From: Bryobacteraceae bacterium
Lineage (GTDB): Bacteria; Acidobacteriota; Terriglobia; Bryobacterales; Bryobacteraceae
Direction of reading: 5' to 3'
NCBI GenBank assembly: GCA_030041985.1
Contig: JASIAM010000235.1
Span: forward strand, 1 to 36,139
Length of the DNA: 36,139 bases
Each line of letters starts with the position of its first letter. Within the stretch, counting starts at the first letter, position 1. Under the pieces are notes generated by a model that worked only from the letters and a program-made list of their open reading frames with translations, searched no databases and had not been told where the DNA came from. Below, piece by piece: positions 1 through 10,743 of the stretch. The translations under genes were made by a program, and so were the position numbers.

Positions 1-959
1 GGGGCTTCGGGGGAAAGGCGCAGGAATTCGCGCTCCATAGCGCCGGCGACATAGGCCTGGGCTCCGTTAGCCATCATGGCGCGCACCAGGAGCGAGCGCG
101 TAAGCAGGCCAGTTACAGTTTGCCCATGCATTACGGGGAAATCGGCTTGCGAAGTGGCGAGCAGCAGGTTGCCGGCATCGCGGACGGTATCGCCGTGCTG
201 GAGCGTGCGGAAATCGGTAATCATGGCGGCACGAACCGGAAACCCCGCGCTAAGAAGACGGCCGCGCGCGGCTGCCCCTTCCTGAGACGCCCCAAGATAC
301 ACAAAGAGGGCCACGAACACCAGCATGAAATTGCTGAGCAGCAAGCCGGCAAGCCCGATCATGGCCGCCAGCGCCCGCCCGAAGAGCGCCGCCACGCGAG
401 TGCCCTCTTCCATGGACCGGTGGTGAGCCAACAGCGAACGCAGAATCCGGCCCCCATCCATGGGCAGCGCAGGCAGCAGATTAAACGCGCAAAGGATGAG
501 ATTTCCGATAGCAATGCGTTCGGCGAGATTGGCGTCGGTTGGCTGGCGAAGGCCGTCGAGCGAAACAAAGCCCTGCCGGGCAGCTAAGCCGAACCAAAGG
601 GCGACACCAACTACCAGATTGACTATCGGGCCGGCCAGGGCAATCCAGAGTTCTTCGCGGGCTTTGGGGGCGCGTTCGGAACGCGATACGCCGCCGATGG
701 GAAACATTACAATTTCGATAGTGGCGATGCCGTAGTGCTTGGCCATCACCGCATGGCCTGCTTCATGGAGCAGCACGGAACCGAAGAGGGCGAGCACGTA
801 CAAAACTGTGAACGCCCCCGATTGCTGATCCCCGATGCCGATAAACACCAGGAAAATCAGCAGCAGCACGAAGGTGAAGTGCAGGCGCACGGGCACGCCG
901 AAAATGCGGAGAGTGCCCAAGCTGCCTGGGGTTGGCTTGCTGCTCTTGCCGGGAGACAC
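1..959 (-). CDS. Site-2 protease-like M50 zinc metallopeptidase with C-terminal CBS domain (3' end cut by window)
   Basis: This is an intramembrane zinc protease of the M50 (Rip3/SpoIVFB-like) type, which cleaves membrane-bound regulators such as anti-sigma factors. I translated it by hand because the frame stays open to the window edge. Near the N-terminus is a GVPVRLHF segment and a hydrophobic stretch, then the zinc motif HEAGH at about residues 65-69. The second signature, NLLPALPMDGGRILR, with the metal-binding Asp, lies at about 160-174. The last ~85 residues before the edge look like a CBS domain (AAMITDF, DFPVMHG). No ATG exists in frame. I chose GTG at 957-959 because it follows the upstream microprotein stop by 5 bases and overlaps an AGAGGAA purine stretch, though the spacing is short; TTG at 918-920 is an alternative. 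The upstream neighbours are a membrane microprotein and HU. Family call is firm, start uncertain, substrate unknown. Confidence 0.88.
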   Translation of the reverse strand, partial: MSPGKSSKPTPGSLGTLRIFGVPVRLHFTFVLLLIFLVFIGIGDQQSGAFTVLYVLALFGSVLLHEAGHAVMAKHYGIATIEIVMFPIGGVSRSERAPKAREELWIALAGPIVNLVVGVALWFGLAARQGFVSLDGLRQPTDANLAERIAIGNLILCAFNLLPALPMDGGRILRSLLAHHRSMEEGTRVAALFGRALAAMIGLAGLLLSNFMLVFVALFVYLGASQEGAAARGRLLSAGFPVRAAMITDFRTLQHGDTVRDAGNLLLATSQADFPVMHGQTVTGLLTRSLLVRAMMANGAQAYVAGAMEREFLRLSPEA

Positions 960-964
960 TTCCT

Positions 965-1120
965 CTATTTTGCCCGATATGGGATCAAAACAGCGATGGC
1001 CAATACGGCTCCGGCCACGGCGAAGATCGCCAGTTCCCTCCGGTAACGATAAACCTTTCTCCCTCTCCAAAGCAGACGCCGGTATTTGCAAGCCAATTTG
1101 ATTTTGGTAGCCGTTTTCAT
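965..1120 (-). CDS. 51-residue single-pass membrane microprotein upstream of the M50 protease
   Basis: This small reading frame starts with ATG and runs 51 codons to TAG. The N-terminal half is very basic (MKTATKIKLACKYRRLLWRG and further Arg/Lys/Tyr). It is followed by one hydrophobic helix, ELAIFAVAGAVLAIAVLIPY, at about residues 29-48, and a short RAK tail. The composition fits a small N-in membrane protein. Its stop lies 5 bases before the proposed GTG start of the M50 protease, so the two are probably cotranslated. It could be a substrate, chaperone or regulator of the protease, but that is inference from position only. I do not recognise a family. The ribosome site is weak (GGCGGAT about 5-10 bases upstream). 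Confidence 0.5.
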   Translation of the reverse strand: MKTATKIKLACKYRRLLWRGRKVYRYRRELAIFAVAGAVLAIAVLIPYRAK

Positions 1121-1166
1121 AAGCGATCCGCCCGCCGAACGGGCAGTTTACACGCCAGTGGGGAAA

Positions 1167-1460
1167 TCAGCACGGTTCCGCCTTGCCGTTTTGGATCGCG
1201 GAGCGCAGCTCGTTGCCGGGAGCAAAACGCGGCACGCGGCGGGCGGCAATCTCCATGGCTTTGCCGTCCCTGGGATTGCGGAGCGTGCGCGGTTTGCGAT
1301 GCGACACTCCAAAAGTTCCAAACCCGGAAATGGTTACGCGGTCTCCACGGACCAATCCAGCACGAATTCCTTCGAGGCACGCAGTGAGCGCGCGGGCCGC
1401 CTGCGTCCTCGTCAAATCCGCATCCGAAGCAATTTTACCAATCAGATCTTTCCTGTTCAC
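1167..1460 (-). CDS. HU/IHF-family nucleoid DNA-binding protein
   Basis: This is a 97-aa histone-like protein that binds and bends DNA as a dimer. The whole chain aligns by eye with HU: an N-terminal helical part (NRKDLIGKIASDADLTRTQA), the dimer core with the motif TISGFGTFGVS, the DNA-binding arm with RNPRDGK, and the end of the arm VPRFAPGNELRSAI. The frame extends 29 codons further upstream, but that part is non-homologous, so I place the start at GTG 1458-1460, giving MNRKDL as usual for HU. A recognisable promoter lies just upstream at 1482-1508. The gene sits directly downstream of a SET-domain methyltransferase on the same strand. The arm is rich in Lys and Arg (SHRKPRTLRNPRDGK). The last residue is Cys, which is uncommon. 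Confidence 0.93.
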   Translation of the reverse strand: MNRKDLIGKIASDADLTRTQAARALTACLEGIRAGLVRGDRVTISGFGTFGVSHRKPRTLRNPRDGKAMEIAARRVPRFAPGNELRSAIQNGKAEPC

Positions 1461-1481
1461 GAGGCACCGATGCCCGCGATA

Positions 1482-1508
1482 ATTATCAAGATCAGGGGCC
1501 GGTGTCAA
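1482..1508 (-). promoter_or_regulatory. Probable sigma70-type promoter of the HU gene
   Basis: On the minus strand a perfect -35 hexamer TTGACA (1503-1508) is followed after 15 bp by GATAAT (1482-1487), one mismatch from the -10 consensus. Transcription would begin near 1475, leaving a leader of only about 15 bases before the GTG at 1460. The 15-bp spacer is shorter than ideal. This allows HU to be transcribed apart from the SET gene upstream. Confidence 0.5.
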
Positions 1509-1510
1509 TA

Positions 1511-1529
1511 GGGGACATAGGGGACAGGG
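1511..1529. repeat. Short tandem GGGGACA motif beside the HU promoter
   Basis: Two copies of GGGGACA lie in a row (GGGGACATA then GGGGACAGGG). Read on the minus strand they are TGTCCCC repeats directly upstream of the HU -35 box. They could be a remnant of a dispersed palindromic element or a regulator site. An 11-base word next to them, GGTGTCAATAG (1501-1511), recurs at 2101-2111 upstream of the SET gene. Confidence 0.3.
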
Positions 1530-1568
1530 CAAGCATTGAGGCATCAAAACGGAAAATGCGAAACAACT

Positions 1569-2021
1569 CTACTCTTTTACATTGATCGTGCCACGGCAGC
1601 CACGTGCGCCGCAGCGGCAGGGCACCGGATCGAGCTTGTCGGAAAAGCGGTAATCCACAGTTAACTCCTCCCCACGGCGGATGTCGCGCTTGCTCATGTA
1701 CAGAATGTGGCCGCGCACGATGCGGGTGTAGAGATTGGGTTCGCAACTATGGTTGATGATTTCCGCGCCGCTGCCCCCTATCGCTCCATCGATTGTCCAG
1801 TAGTCATCCAGGGTGAACAAATATGTGATGGATCCCTGGCCCCTGCGCTTGGTTTCCCGGCGGCTGATGCGCTCCCCGGTGTACTCGATCACTTTCCGCC
1901 CCTTGGGGATCGGTTCCAGCGCATAAACGCCGCGGCGGTGGATTCTCGATTCCCGGATGGCGAGCCGGAAACAAGCGTATTGGGGTTGGATAGCAGGAGA
2001 TTTCACCAAGGCAGTGGCCAT
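1569..2021 (-). CDS. SET-domain protein lysine methyltransferase
   Basis: This compact 150-aa protein is almost only a SET domain, which transfers a methyl group from S-adenosylmethionine to protein lysine. Visible signatures are the start of the domain (ESRIHRRGVYALEPIPKG), the pseudoknot motif INHSCEPN (seen as EIINHSCEPNLYT), the ELTVDYRFSD segment, and a post-SET cysteine cluster CRCGARGC near the C-terminus that would bind zinc with the NHSCEPN Cys. The frame allows a GTG start at 2066, but ATG at 2021 (MATALVKSP) leaves a normal SET N-terminus. Neither start has a strong ribosome site. The gene is 108 bp upstream of HU on the same strand, which makes HU a candidate substrate by position. 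Family call is strong. Target is unknown. Confidence 0.9.
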   Translation of the reverse strand: MATALVKSPAIQPQYACFRLAIRESRIHRRGVYALEPIPKGRKVIEYTGERISRRETKRRGQGSITYLFTLDDYWTIDGAIGGSGAEIINHSCEPNLYTRIVRGHILYMSKRDIRRGEELTVDYRFSDKLDPVPCRCGARGCRGTINVKE

Positions 2022-2190
2022 TGATCCGCATTGTAGCGGAGTCTCCCGCTTCTTGACGCCAACCACTCAACGGTTGTGCTCACCAATCAAATTTTTCAAT
2101 GGTGTCAATAGAAAGGTTCCGCTTTGAGGGCTTTAGGTCGGCATAAGAGAATAAAGGCGTTACCCATCGCCCTGTCTGCGAAGGAAGAGA

Positions 2191-3582
2191 ATGAAACGAT
2201 TTTGGAAATGGCTTCTCCCCGCCCTGTTTGCGTTCCCGCTATCCGTTTTCGCCCAGACTGGCCAGGATATTCAGGCCAGGCTCACGGCACTGGAAGCGGC
2301 CACGAAGTCCGCACAAAGCGCGGGTGACAACGCCTGGATGCTCACCAGCGCCGCGCTGGTTTTGATGATGACCGGACCCGGTCTCGCACTGTTCTACGGA
2401 GGCCTCGTCCGCAGGAAAAACGTGCTTTCAACGATGATGCACAGCTTCATCCTGATGGCGGTAGTTACGGTGATTTGGGCAGTCGTGGGGTACAGTCTGG
2501 CTTTCGGCGGCGATTCGCCTTTTATTGGAGACCTGCGATTCGCGTTCCTGCACAACGTGGGAAGCGCGCCCAACGCGGATTACGCGCCCACCATTCCGCA
2601 GCAGACGTTCATGGTGTACCAGCTCATGTTCGCTATCATCACGCCGGCGCTCATCTCGGGGGCTTTTGCGGAGCGAATGAAATTCAGCGCCATGCTGCTC
2701 TTCATGACGCTATGGTCGCTGATCGTCTACTTCCCCATGGCCCACATGGTATGGGGCAAAGGAGGGCTGCTGAGTGCCTCGCTGGGCGGCAAAATCCCGT
2801 GTTTAGATTTCGCCGGAGGAACGGTGGTGCACATCACCTCGGGTATCTCGGCCCTGGTATGTGCGCGGTATCTGGGCAAACGGATTGGCTATCCGAGCGA
2901 CGCCATGAAGCCGCACAACCTGGTGATCAGCGTGATTGGCGCCTGCCTGTTGTGGGTGGGCTGGTTCGGCTTCAATGCGGGTAGCGCGCTCGCGGCTTCC
3001 GGGCTCGCTTCGAGCGCTTTTGTGGCCACGCACTTCGGAGCCGCAGCGGCGGCTTTGGGATGGGTGCTGGCGGAATGGGTGCGCAATGGCAAACCCAGCG
3101 TGCTGGGCGCCATCTCGGGGTGTGTGGCGGGCCTGGTGGCCATCACGCCGGCATCTGGTTTTGTTCAACCCTTTCCCGCCCTGCTGATCGGGTTTGCGGC
3201 CGGCGTGGTGTGCTTTTTCATGGTCTCTGCCGTAAAGCGGAAGTTCCGATACGACGACGCGCTCGATGCCTTTGGCGTGCATGGCATCGGAGGGACCTTG
3301 GGCGCGCTGCTCACCGGCGTTTTCGCCACCAATGCGGTGAATGATAGTTTCAAAGATAGCGCCGGCCACGTTCTGCCGCTGGGTTTAGCCGATGGCCACG
3401 CGTCCCAGATTCTGAACCAAGCTTTAGGTTGTGCGATTTCCTGGGGCCTGGCGATTGTAGGGACTCTGATCGTCCTCAAAATTTGCGATGCGATCCTGGG
3501 AGTTCGTGTGCGCAAGGAAAGCGAGGTAGAAGGGCTGGACGTTGCCTTACATGGTGAAGAAGGGTATATCTTCGAGTCGTAA
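2191..3582 (+). CDS. amtB: Ammonium transporter (Amt/MEP family)
   Basis: This 463-aa inner-membrane trimeric channel takes up ammonium. An N-terminal signal peptide (MKRFWKWLLPALFAFPLSVFA) is followed by the mature start and eleven likely membrane helices. Recognisable Amt motifs are GPGLALFYGGLVRRKNVLST, DFAGGTVVHITSGISAL with the first pore histidine, and DAFGVHGIGGTLGALLTG with the second. A good ribosome site, GAAGGAAGAGA, precedes the ATG. It lies 46 bp upstream of a PII gene, the standard amtB-glnK arrangement in which PII blocks the channel when nitrogen is plentiful. A weak promoter (TTGAGG, 17 bp, GAGAAT, about 2124-2152) is possible. I saw no clear sigma54 site. Confidence 0.97.
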   Translation: MKRFWKWLLPALFAFPLSVFAQTGQDIQARLTALEAATKSAQSAGDNAWMLTSAALVLMMTGPGLALFYGGLVRRKNVLSTMMHSFILMAVVTVIWAVVGYSLAFGGDSPFIGDLRFAFLHNVGSAPNADYAPTIPQQTFMVYQLMFAIITPALISGAFAERMKFSAMLLFMTLWSLIVYFPMAHMVWGKGGLLSASLGGKIPCLDFAGGTVVHITSGISALVCARYLGKRIGYPSDAMKPHNLVISVIGACLLWVGWFGFNAGSALAASGLASSAFVATHFGAAAAALGWVLAEWVRNGKPSVLGAISGCVAGLVAITPASGFVQPFPALLIGFAAGVVCFFMVSAVKRKFRYDDALDAFGVHGIGGTLGALLTGVFATNAVNDSFKDSAGHVLPLGLADGHASQILNQALGCAISWGLAIVGTLIVLKICDAILGVRVRKESEVEGLDVALHGEEGYIFES

Positions 3583-3598
3583 CTTCAGTGGCACATGA

Positions 3599-6434
<2,836 letters not shown>

Positions 6435-6477
6435 GGCTCTCGCCTGCCTGGTATGCCGGCGAAGATAAGAACAGAAG

Positions 6478-7524
6478 ATGCCCTTGCCTACCCTCGACGC
6501 GCTTGAAAGCGCGGCCCGAATCGTTCACCGGGTAATCCCACCCACGCCGCAGATCCGCTGGCCGCTGGTCTGCGCGCGGGCAGGTGCGGAAGTCTGGATT
6601 AAGCACGAAAATCACACGGAAGTTGGCGCATTTAAACTCCGGGGAGGTCTTGTCTACATGGATAGGCTTCGCCGGCGGGAACCGGCCATAACCGGTGTGA
6701 TTGCGGCTACGCGCGGCAATCACGGGCAAAGCGTCGCCTTTGCAGCGGCGGCCGCGGGGTTACGCGCCACGATTGTAGTTCCCCACGGAAACAGCCGTGA
6801 GAAAAATGCGGCCATGCGCGCGCTCGGCGCAGAATTACTCGAATACGGCCGCGATTTCCAGGAGGCCTACGAACATGCAACCTGCCTGGCAGAAGCCCAA
6901 CATCTGCACCTGGTGCGATCCTTTGATGAATCGCTGGTTTGCGGCGTCGCCAGCTACGCCTTGGAACTATTTGGCGCGGTGCGCGATCTAGACGCCGTTT
7001 ACGTTCCGATTGGCATGGGTTCCGGCATTTGCGGTGTGATTGCGGCGCGCAACGCCCTGGGACTGAAGACGGAGGTGATCGGTGTGGTTGCCGCGCGAGC
7101 GCCCGCCTATGCCCTCTCATTTGCAGCCAGGCAGCCAGTTTCCGCGCCGGTGGGAGATACCATTGCCGATGGGATGGCTTGTCGCGTGCCCGACCCGGCG
7201 GCGCTCGCAGTCATAGGGGAAGGCGCGGCCCGCGTGGTCACGGTCGAGGACGAGGAAATCGAGGCGGCCATGCGCGGCCTCTTCTCGGATACGCACAATG
7301 TCGCGGAAGGCGCTGGAGCCGCTCCGCTGGCCGCCCTCCTTCAGGAACGCAGCCGGATGAACGGTAGTCGCGTGGCGCTCATTCTAAGCGGCGGCAACGT
7401 CGATCGCGATGTTTTGCCAGAGTGTTGGCCGGGTGAATGTCTCACTGCACCTTCATCACGAATAACGTCTGGTCGTCGAAGGCATGAATGGCGAATTTGT
7501 CCAGGTCGCGGAAGATCTCGGTGA
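6478..7524 (+). CDS. PLP-dependent threonine/serine dehydratase-like enzyme
   Basis: This 348-aa fold-type II PLP enzyme probably deaminates threonine or serine to a 2-oxo acid. The Schiff-base lysine is K53 in GAFKLRGG. The PLP-contact segment TRGNHGQSVA, the phosphate-binding loop GMGSGICG and the terminal LSGGNVD are present. There is no C-terminal ACT regulatory domain, so it resembles the short catabolic or broad-specificity dehydratases rather than biosynthetic IlvA. Paralogues acting on other hydroxyamino acids cannot be excluded. The gene starts 43 bp after glnD and may share its transcript. The last ~27 codons (after about residue 320) are Arg- and Ser-rich, look non-homologous and are antisense to the end of the SpoIIE gene, so the original stop codon may have been lost. 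Confidence 0.88.
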   Translation: MPLPTLDALESAARIVHRVIPPTPQIRWPLVCARAGAEVWIKHENHTEVGAFKLRGGLVYMDRLRRREPAITGVIAATRGNHGQSVAFAAAAAGLRATIVVPHGNSREKNAAMRALGAELLEYGRDFQEAYEHATCLAEAQHLHLVRSFDESLVCGVASYALELFGAVRDLDAVYVPIGMGSGICGVIAARNALGLKTEVIGVVAARAPAYALSFAARQPVSAPVGDTIADGMACRVPDPAALAVIGEGAARVVTVEDEEIEAAMRGLFSDTHNVAEGAGAAPLAALLQERSRMNGSRVALILSGGNVDRDVLPECWPGECLTAPSSRITSGRRRHEWRICPGRGRSR

Positions 7525-9196
7525 TGATCTGCGCTGGTGATTTTGGGCACTGCGCGCGCACCAGAGCAGCCAGCCGGGCCCTGCCGTATTCCACTCCTTC
7601 CGTATTGATTTGGTCGGTGATCCCATCCGAATACAGAACTATCACGTCTCCGCTCTCGGCCTGGAACGGCACTTCTTCGTATTCGCGCGAATCCAGCAGG
7701 CCCAGGGGAACGCCTTCCACCCTCATCCGCAGGATTTCATCTCCGCGGCAAATCAGCGGTGGGAGCGCTCCGGCATTGGCCATGATCACCTGGCGCGCTG
7801 TTGGATCCCAGAGCAGCACGCAAAGGGTTACATAGCGGGCCTCTACCTTGCGCTCAATCAGGGCATCATTCAAAGCGCGCAACAATTGCGCGGGACGGCG
7901 CCAGCGCGGAGCCAGAGTACGCAGCAGGCCGCTCATCAGGCCGCCGTACAAAGCGGCGGCGGCTCCCTTGCCGCTCACGTCGCCGAAGGTGATTACGGTT
8001 TGCCCGTCGCGGTGTTCGTAGATATCGTAGATGTCTCCGCTGATGAGCCGCGCGGGTCGAAGCTGCACCGCGGACGCCAGTCCTTCGATCAGCGGACATT
8101 CACTGGGCAGCAGGACGCGCTGCAATTCCTTAGCGGCTTGCAAATCGTCCTCCATGCGCCGTTCCCGCGCCGCCAGTTCCTCGTACAATCGGGCGTTTTC
8201 TATGCTGGTGGCGATCTGCGGAGAGAGCAGCGCCAGCGTGCGCGCGTGCTCATCGGTGAAGTAGGCCACGCGTTCGCTCTCCAGATCCATTACACCGATC
8301 ACACGATCCTGCAAGACGAGCGGCACCGCCAGTTCGGAGCGAATATCCGGGTGTGATGCAATGTAGCGCGGGTCCTTTTCGGTATCGTCCACGCGAATCA
8401 CTTCGCGCGATTCCGCGGCCGCGCCCGTGATTCCTTTACCCAAAGCGATGTTATCGATATTCACGCGCTGGTCGTAGCGGATGCTGAAGCGGTGGCGCAG
8501 CGCGTGTGCCTGCGCGTCCACCAGCAATATGCTGAATGCGTCGTAGTTGATCAGGTCGCGCATGGTGCTGGCGATTTTGCGCAGTAGTTCGTTCAGATCC
8601 AGGATGGAGGAAAACTCGCGCGAAAGCTGCGCCAGTGTCCGCAGAGTGCGATTGTGGCGCTCCACGCGCCGGTACAAGCGGGCGTTTTCGATAGCAATAC
8701 TGACACGCCCGGCGATGAGGCGCAGCAGCGCCCGATCGTACTCGTTATAGGCGTTGACACGCGTGGACTGCAAGTCGATGACACCCACCAGCTTGCCACG
8801 CGCGGTCATGGGAACCGCCAGCTCGGTGCGCACGGCATCCACGCTGTTCAGGTACCGGGGATCGCTGCGCACGTCGCCCACCAGAACAGGCTCGCGGCGC
8901 GCTGCCGCCACGCCGGTGATGCCTTCACCCAACGTGAGCGACAGATTGGTGACTATTTCTTCGCGATGGCCGACGGCATAGCGGATGCGCAACTGCTGCT
9001 GGCGCTCGCTGTAGAGAAGAATGGCGAACAGGTCGTACGGCAGAACCTTGTGGATAATGCGCGCGACGTTGCTCAACAGTTGATCCAGATCCAGCGTGGA
9101 TGCGGTAGCGGCGGACACCTCCAGCAGGAAATCGAGCAGTTCGGATCGCTCGCGGAAGCGGATGGTAGGTTTGCGTGCTGGGACAGGCTCAGGCAT
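7442..9196 (-). CDS. GAF-GAF-SpoIIE (PP2C-type) serine phosphatase
   Basis: This 584-aa cytoplasmic signalling protein has two GAF sensor domains (about residues 15-170 and 190-345), a charged helical linker containing [20 protein letters not shown], and a SpoIIE/RsbU-type phosphatase domain to the end. Phosphatase metal motifs are all visible: [36 protein letters not shown] and [11 protein letters not shown]. Such enzymes dephosphorylate anti-sigma-factor antagonists. I see no partner antagonist or anti-sigma gene in the window. ATG 9196 (MPEPVPARK) overlaps the deoC stop by 8 bp, so it is the third gene of an rpiB-deoC operon. The 3' end overlaps the convergent dehydratase by 83 bp. Confidence 0.93.
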   Translation of the reverse strand: MPEPVPARKPTIRFRERSELLDFLLEVSAATASTLDLDQLLSNVARIIHKVLPYDLFAILLYSERQQQLRIRYAVGHREEIVTNLSLTLGEGITGVAAARREPVLVGDVRSDPRYLNSVDAVRTELAVPMTARGKLVGVIDLQSTRVNAYNEYDRALLRLIAGRVSIAIENARLYRRVERHNRTLRTLAQLSREFSSILDLNELLRKIASTMRDLINYDAFSILLVDAQAHALRHRFSIRYDQRVNIDNIALGKGITGAAAESREVIRVDDTEKDPRYIASHPDIRSELAVPLVLQDRVIGVMDLESERVAYFTDEHARTLALLSPQIATSIENARLYEELAARERRMEDDLQAAKELQRVLLPSECPLIEGLASAVQLRPARLISGDIYDIYEHRDGQTVITFGDVSGKGAAAALYGGLMSGLLRTLAPRWRRPAQLLRALNDALIERKVEARYVTLCVLLWDPTARQVIMANAGALPPLICRGDEILRMRVEGVPLGLLDSREYEEVPFQAESGDVIVLYSDGITDQINTEGVEYGRARLAALVRAQCPKSPAQIITEIFRDLDKFAIHAFDDQTLFVMKVQ

Positions 9197-10100
9197 GGAG
9201 ATGGGCAGACGGGGCGCCGGCGCCGGTGGCCTCCACAATTTTCACACTGGCACTGGCTCCGATGCGCGTGGCGCCCGCGGCGGTCATAGCCTTCAAATCT
9301 TCCAAGGTGCGGATGCCGCCGGAGGCCTTCACACCCATTTCCGGGCCGACCACGGCACGCATCAGGGCCACATCGTGCGCGCTCGCTCCCGCTGGCCCAA
9401 AACCCGTGGAGGTCTTCACAAAATCGGCGCCCGCCAGTTTGGCCAGGCTACAGGCCACAGCCTTCTGATGATCATCGAGCAGGGCCGTTTCGAGAATTAC
9501 CTTCACGATAGCGCCCGCTTGATGGGCCGCTTTCACAACCGCCTGAATATCGAGCTTCACCGCTTCGTGGCCGCCCGACCGCAAAGCGCCGATGTTGATC
9601 ACCATATCGAGTTCCGTAGCTCCTGCCCGCAAGCAAATTTCGGCCTCGGCCACCTTGGCTTCCGTGCTGGTGGCGCCCAGAGGGAAGCCGATCACCGTGC
9701 AGACTTTGACCGGCGATCCTGCCAGTTCCGCGCGCACCATGGGCACCCAATAGGGATTCACACACACACTGGCGAAGCCGTACTGCCGCGCTTCGCGGCA
9801 CACCTTGAGCACATCCGTGCGCGTGGCTTCGGGCTTGAGGATGGTGTGGTCGATGAGAGCCGCAATCGCCGGATCGATTTTCGTCAGCCGCTCGCTGGCG
9901 GAAACGCGATCAGCGCCCGCTGCTACGATTTCTTTCGTATTGCGGACGCACGTCTGCGGGCAGCGCTGCTGGCACCCGGGACAAGACTGGTCCGGCAGGT
10001 TGAGACCTTCGCCCTTCCTTGCAGGCAGGCCCCCTCCGATGCGTGCCAGAATCTCTTCACCGATCTGCGCTACCAGACTGTCCAGCTCCGCCGGCGTCAC
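9189..10100 (-). CDS. deoC: Deoxyribose-5-phosphate aldolase with an N-terminal helix and four-cysteine extension
   Basis: This TIM-barrel aldolase splits 2-deoxyribose-5-phosphate into acetaldehyde and glyceraldehyde-3-phosphate. In the 303-aa chain the Schiff-base lysine is K229 ([12 protein letters not shown]), and the relay residues are D165 (ELDMVINIG) and K258 (VKASGGIRT). The catalytic core begins only near residue 75. Before it are an amphipathic helix ([18 protein letters not shown], residues 5-22), a Gly/Lys linker, and a cluster C40-x2-C43-x3-C47-x3-C51. Helix plus linker is the layout of encapsulation peptides that direct enzymes into bacterial microcompartments. The Cys cluster might bind metal. 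It starts with GTG, overlaps the rpiB stop by 4 bp and overlaps the phosphatase start by 8 bp. Aldolase function is firm, targeting is inference. Confidence 0.93.
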   Translation of the reverse strand: MTPAELDSLVAQIGEEILARIGGGLPARKGEGLNLPDQSCPGCQQRCPQTCVRNTKEIVAAGADRVSASERLTKIDPAIAALIDHTILKPEATRTDVLKVCREARQYGFASVCVNPYWVPMVRAELAGSPVKVCTVIGFPLGATSTEAKVAEAEICLRAGATELDMVINIGALRSGGHEAVKLDIQAVVKAAHQAGAIVKVILETALLDDHQKAVACSLAKLAGADFVKTSTGFGPAGASAHDVALMRAVVGPEMGVKASGGIRTLEDLKAMTAAGATRIGASASVKIVEATGAGAPSAHLHA

Positions 10101-10717
10101 CGGGAGGCCCCTTTCCGGTAGCGCTGCTCGATGTCGTGAATCTTCTGCACTCTTGCCTGGTGGCGTCCCCCCGCGAACGGCGTAGCCAGCCAGGTGCGCA
10201 GCACATCTTCCGCCTGAGTAGCGGTTAGGAGGCGCGCGCCCAGCGTGAGCACGTTGGCGTCGTTGTGTTCCCGGCTATTGCGCGCAGAGGGCTGATCGTA
10301 GCAGAGGGCGGCGCGAATTCCCGGAACCTTGTTGGCGGCGATGGCCGAGCCGATGCCCGCGCCATCGATCAAAACGCCCCGCGCCGCCGCGCCGGAGGCC
10401 ACCAGCTCAGCCACCAGGACCGCCACATCCGGATAATCCGCCGGCTTCTCCTCATGCACGCCGACATCGCGAATAGCCAGGCCGAGGGCTTCGAGCACCG
10501 GTTTGAGGCCTTCCTTGAGCCGGTAGCCGCCATGATCAGCGCCCAATGCTAGGGTTTTCTCTGGCGGCGCAGCGGGCATTTCTTCGGCAGATACTTCCAG
10601 CAGATGCACGCCCCGGGCTGCCATCAGTTCGCGCGCTACTGCCGTTACAATCGCGCCCCGCAGCACCTTCAGCTCGCCAGTGGCCGGAACATCCTGGGCT
10701 GTGATCACCTGCTTCAT
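10097..10717 (-). CDS. RpiB/LacA-family sugar-phosphate isomerase with EutQ-like N-terminal extension
   Basis: The RpiB fold runs from about residue 55 of this 206-aa protein: [14 protein letters not shown] (D61, H62), [42 protein letters not shown]. In classical E. coli-type RpiB the base is a cysteine in LICGTGIG. Here that position is Asp118 (LIDGAGIG), so the substrate or chemistry may differ from ribose-5-phosphate. The first ~45 residues ([14 protein letters not shown], then [20 protein letters not shown]) are extra. They resemble the N-terminal segment of EutQ and other microcompartment-locus proteins. The frame extends further upstream, but ATG 10717 (MKQVITAQ) starts the recognisable part. 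It is the first gene of an operon with deoC and the phosphatase. The 26-bp gap to the divergent NicO gene holds both control regions. Confidence 0.85.
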   Translation of the reverse strand: MKQVITAQDVPATGELKVLRGAIVTAVARELMAARGVHLLEVSAEEMPAAPPEKTLALGADHGGYRLKEGLKPVLEALGLAIRDVGVHEEKPADYPDVAVLVAELVASGAAARGVLIDGAGIGSAIAANKVPGIRAALCYDQPSARNSREHNDANVLTLGARLLTATQAEDVLRTWLATPFAGGRHQARVQKIHDIEQRYRKGASR

Positions 10718-10743
10718 AACGCTATACAATAAGGACCATTGTA

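Noticed and set aside
7610-8356. 248-codon plus-strand frame
   Set aside because: Antisense to the SpoIIE phosphatase gene; no recognisable domain.
9096-10121. 341-codon plus-strand frame
   Set aside because: Antisense to deoC and the start of the phosphatase; biased composition only.
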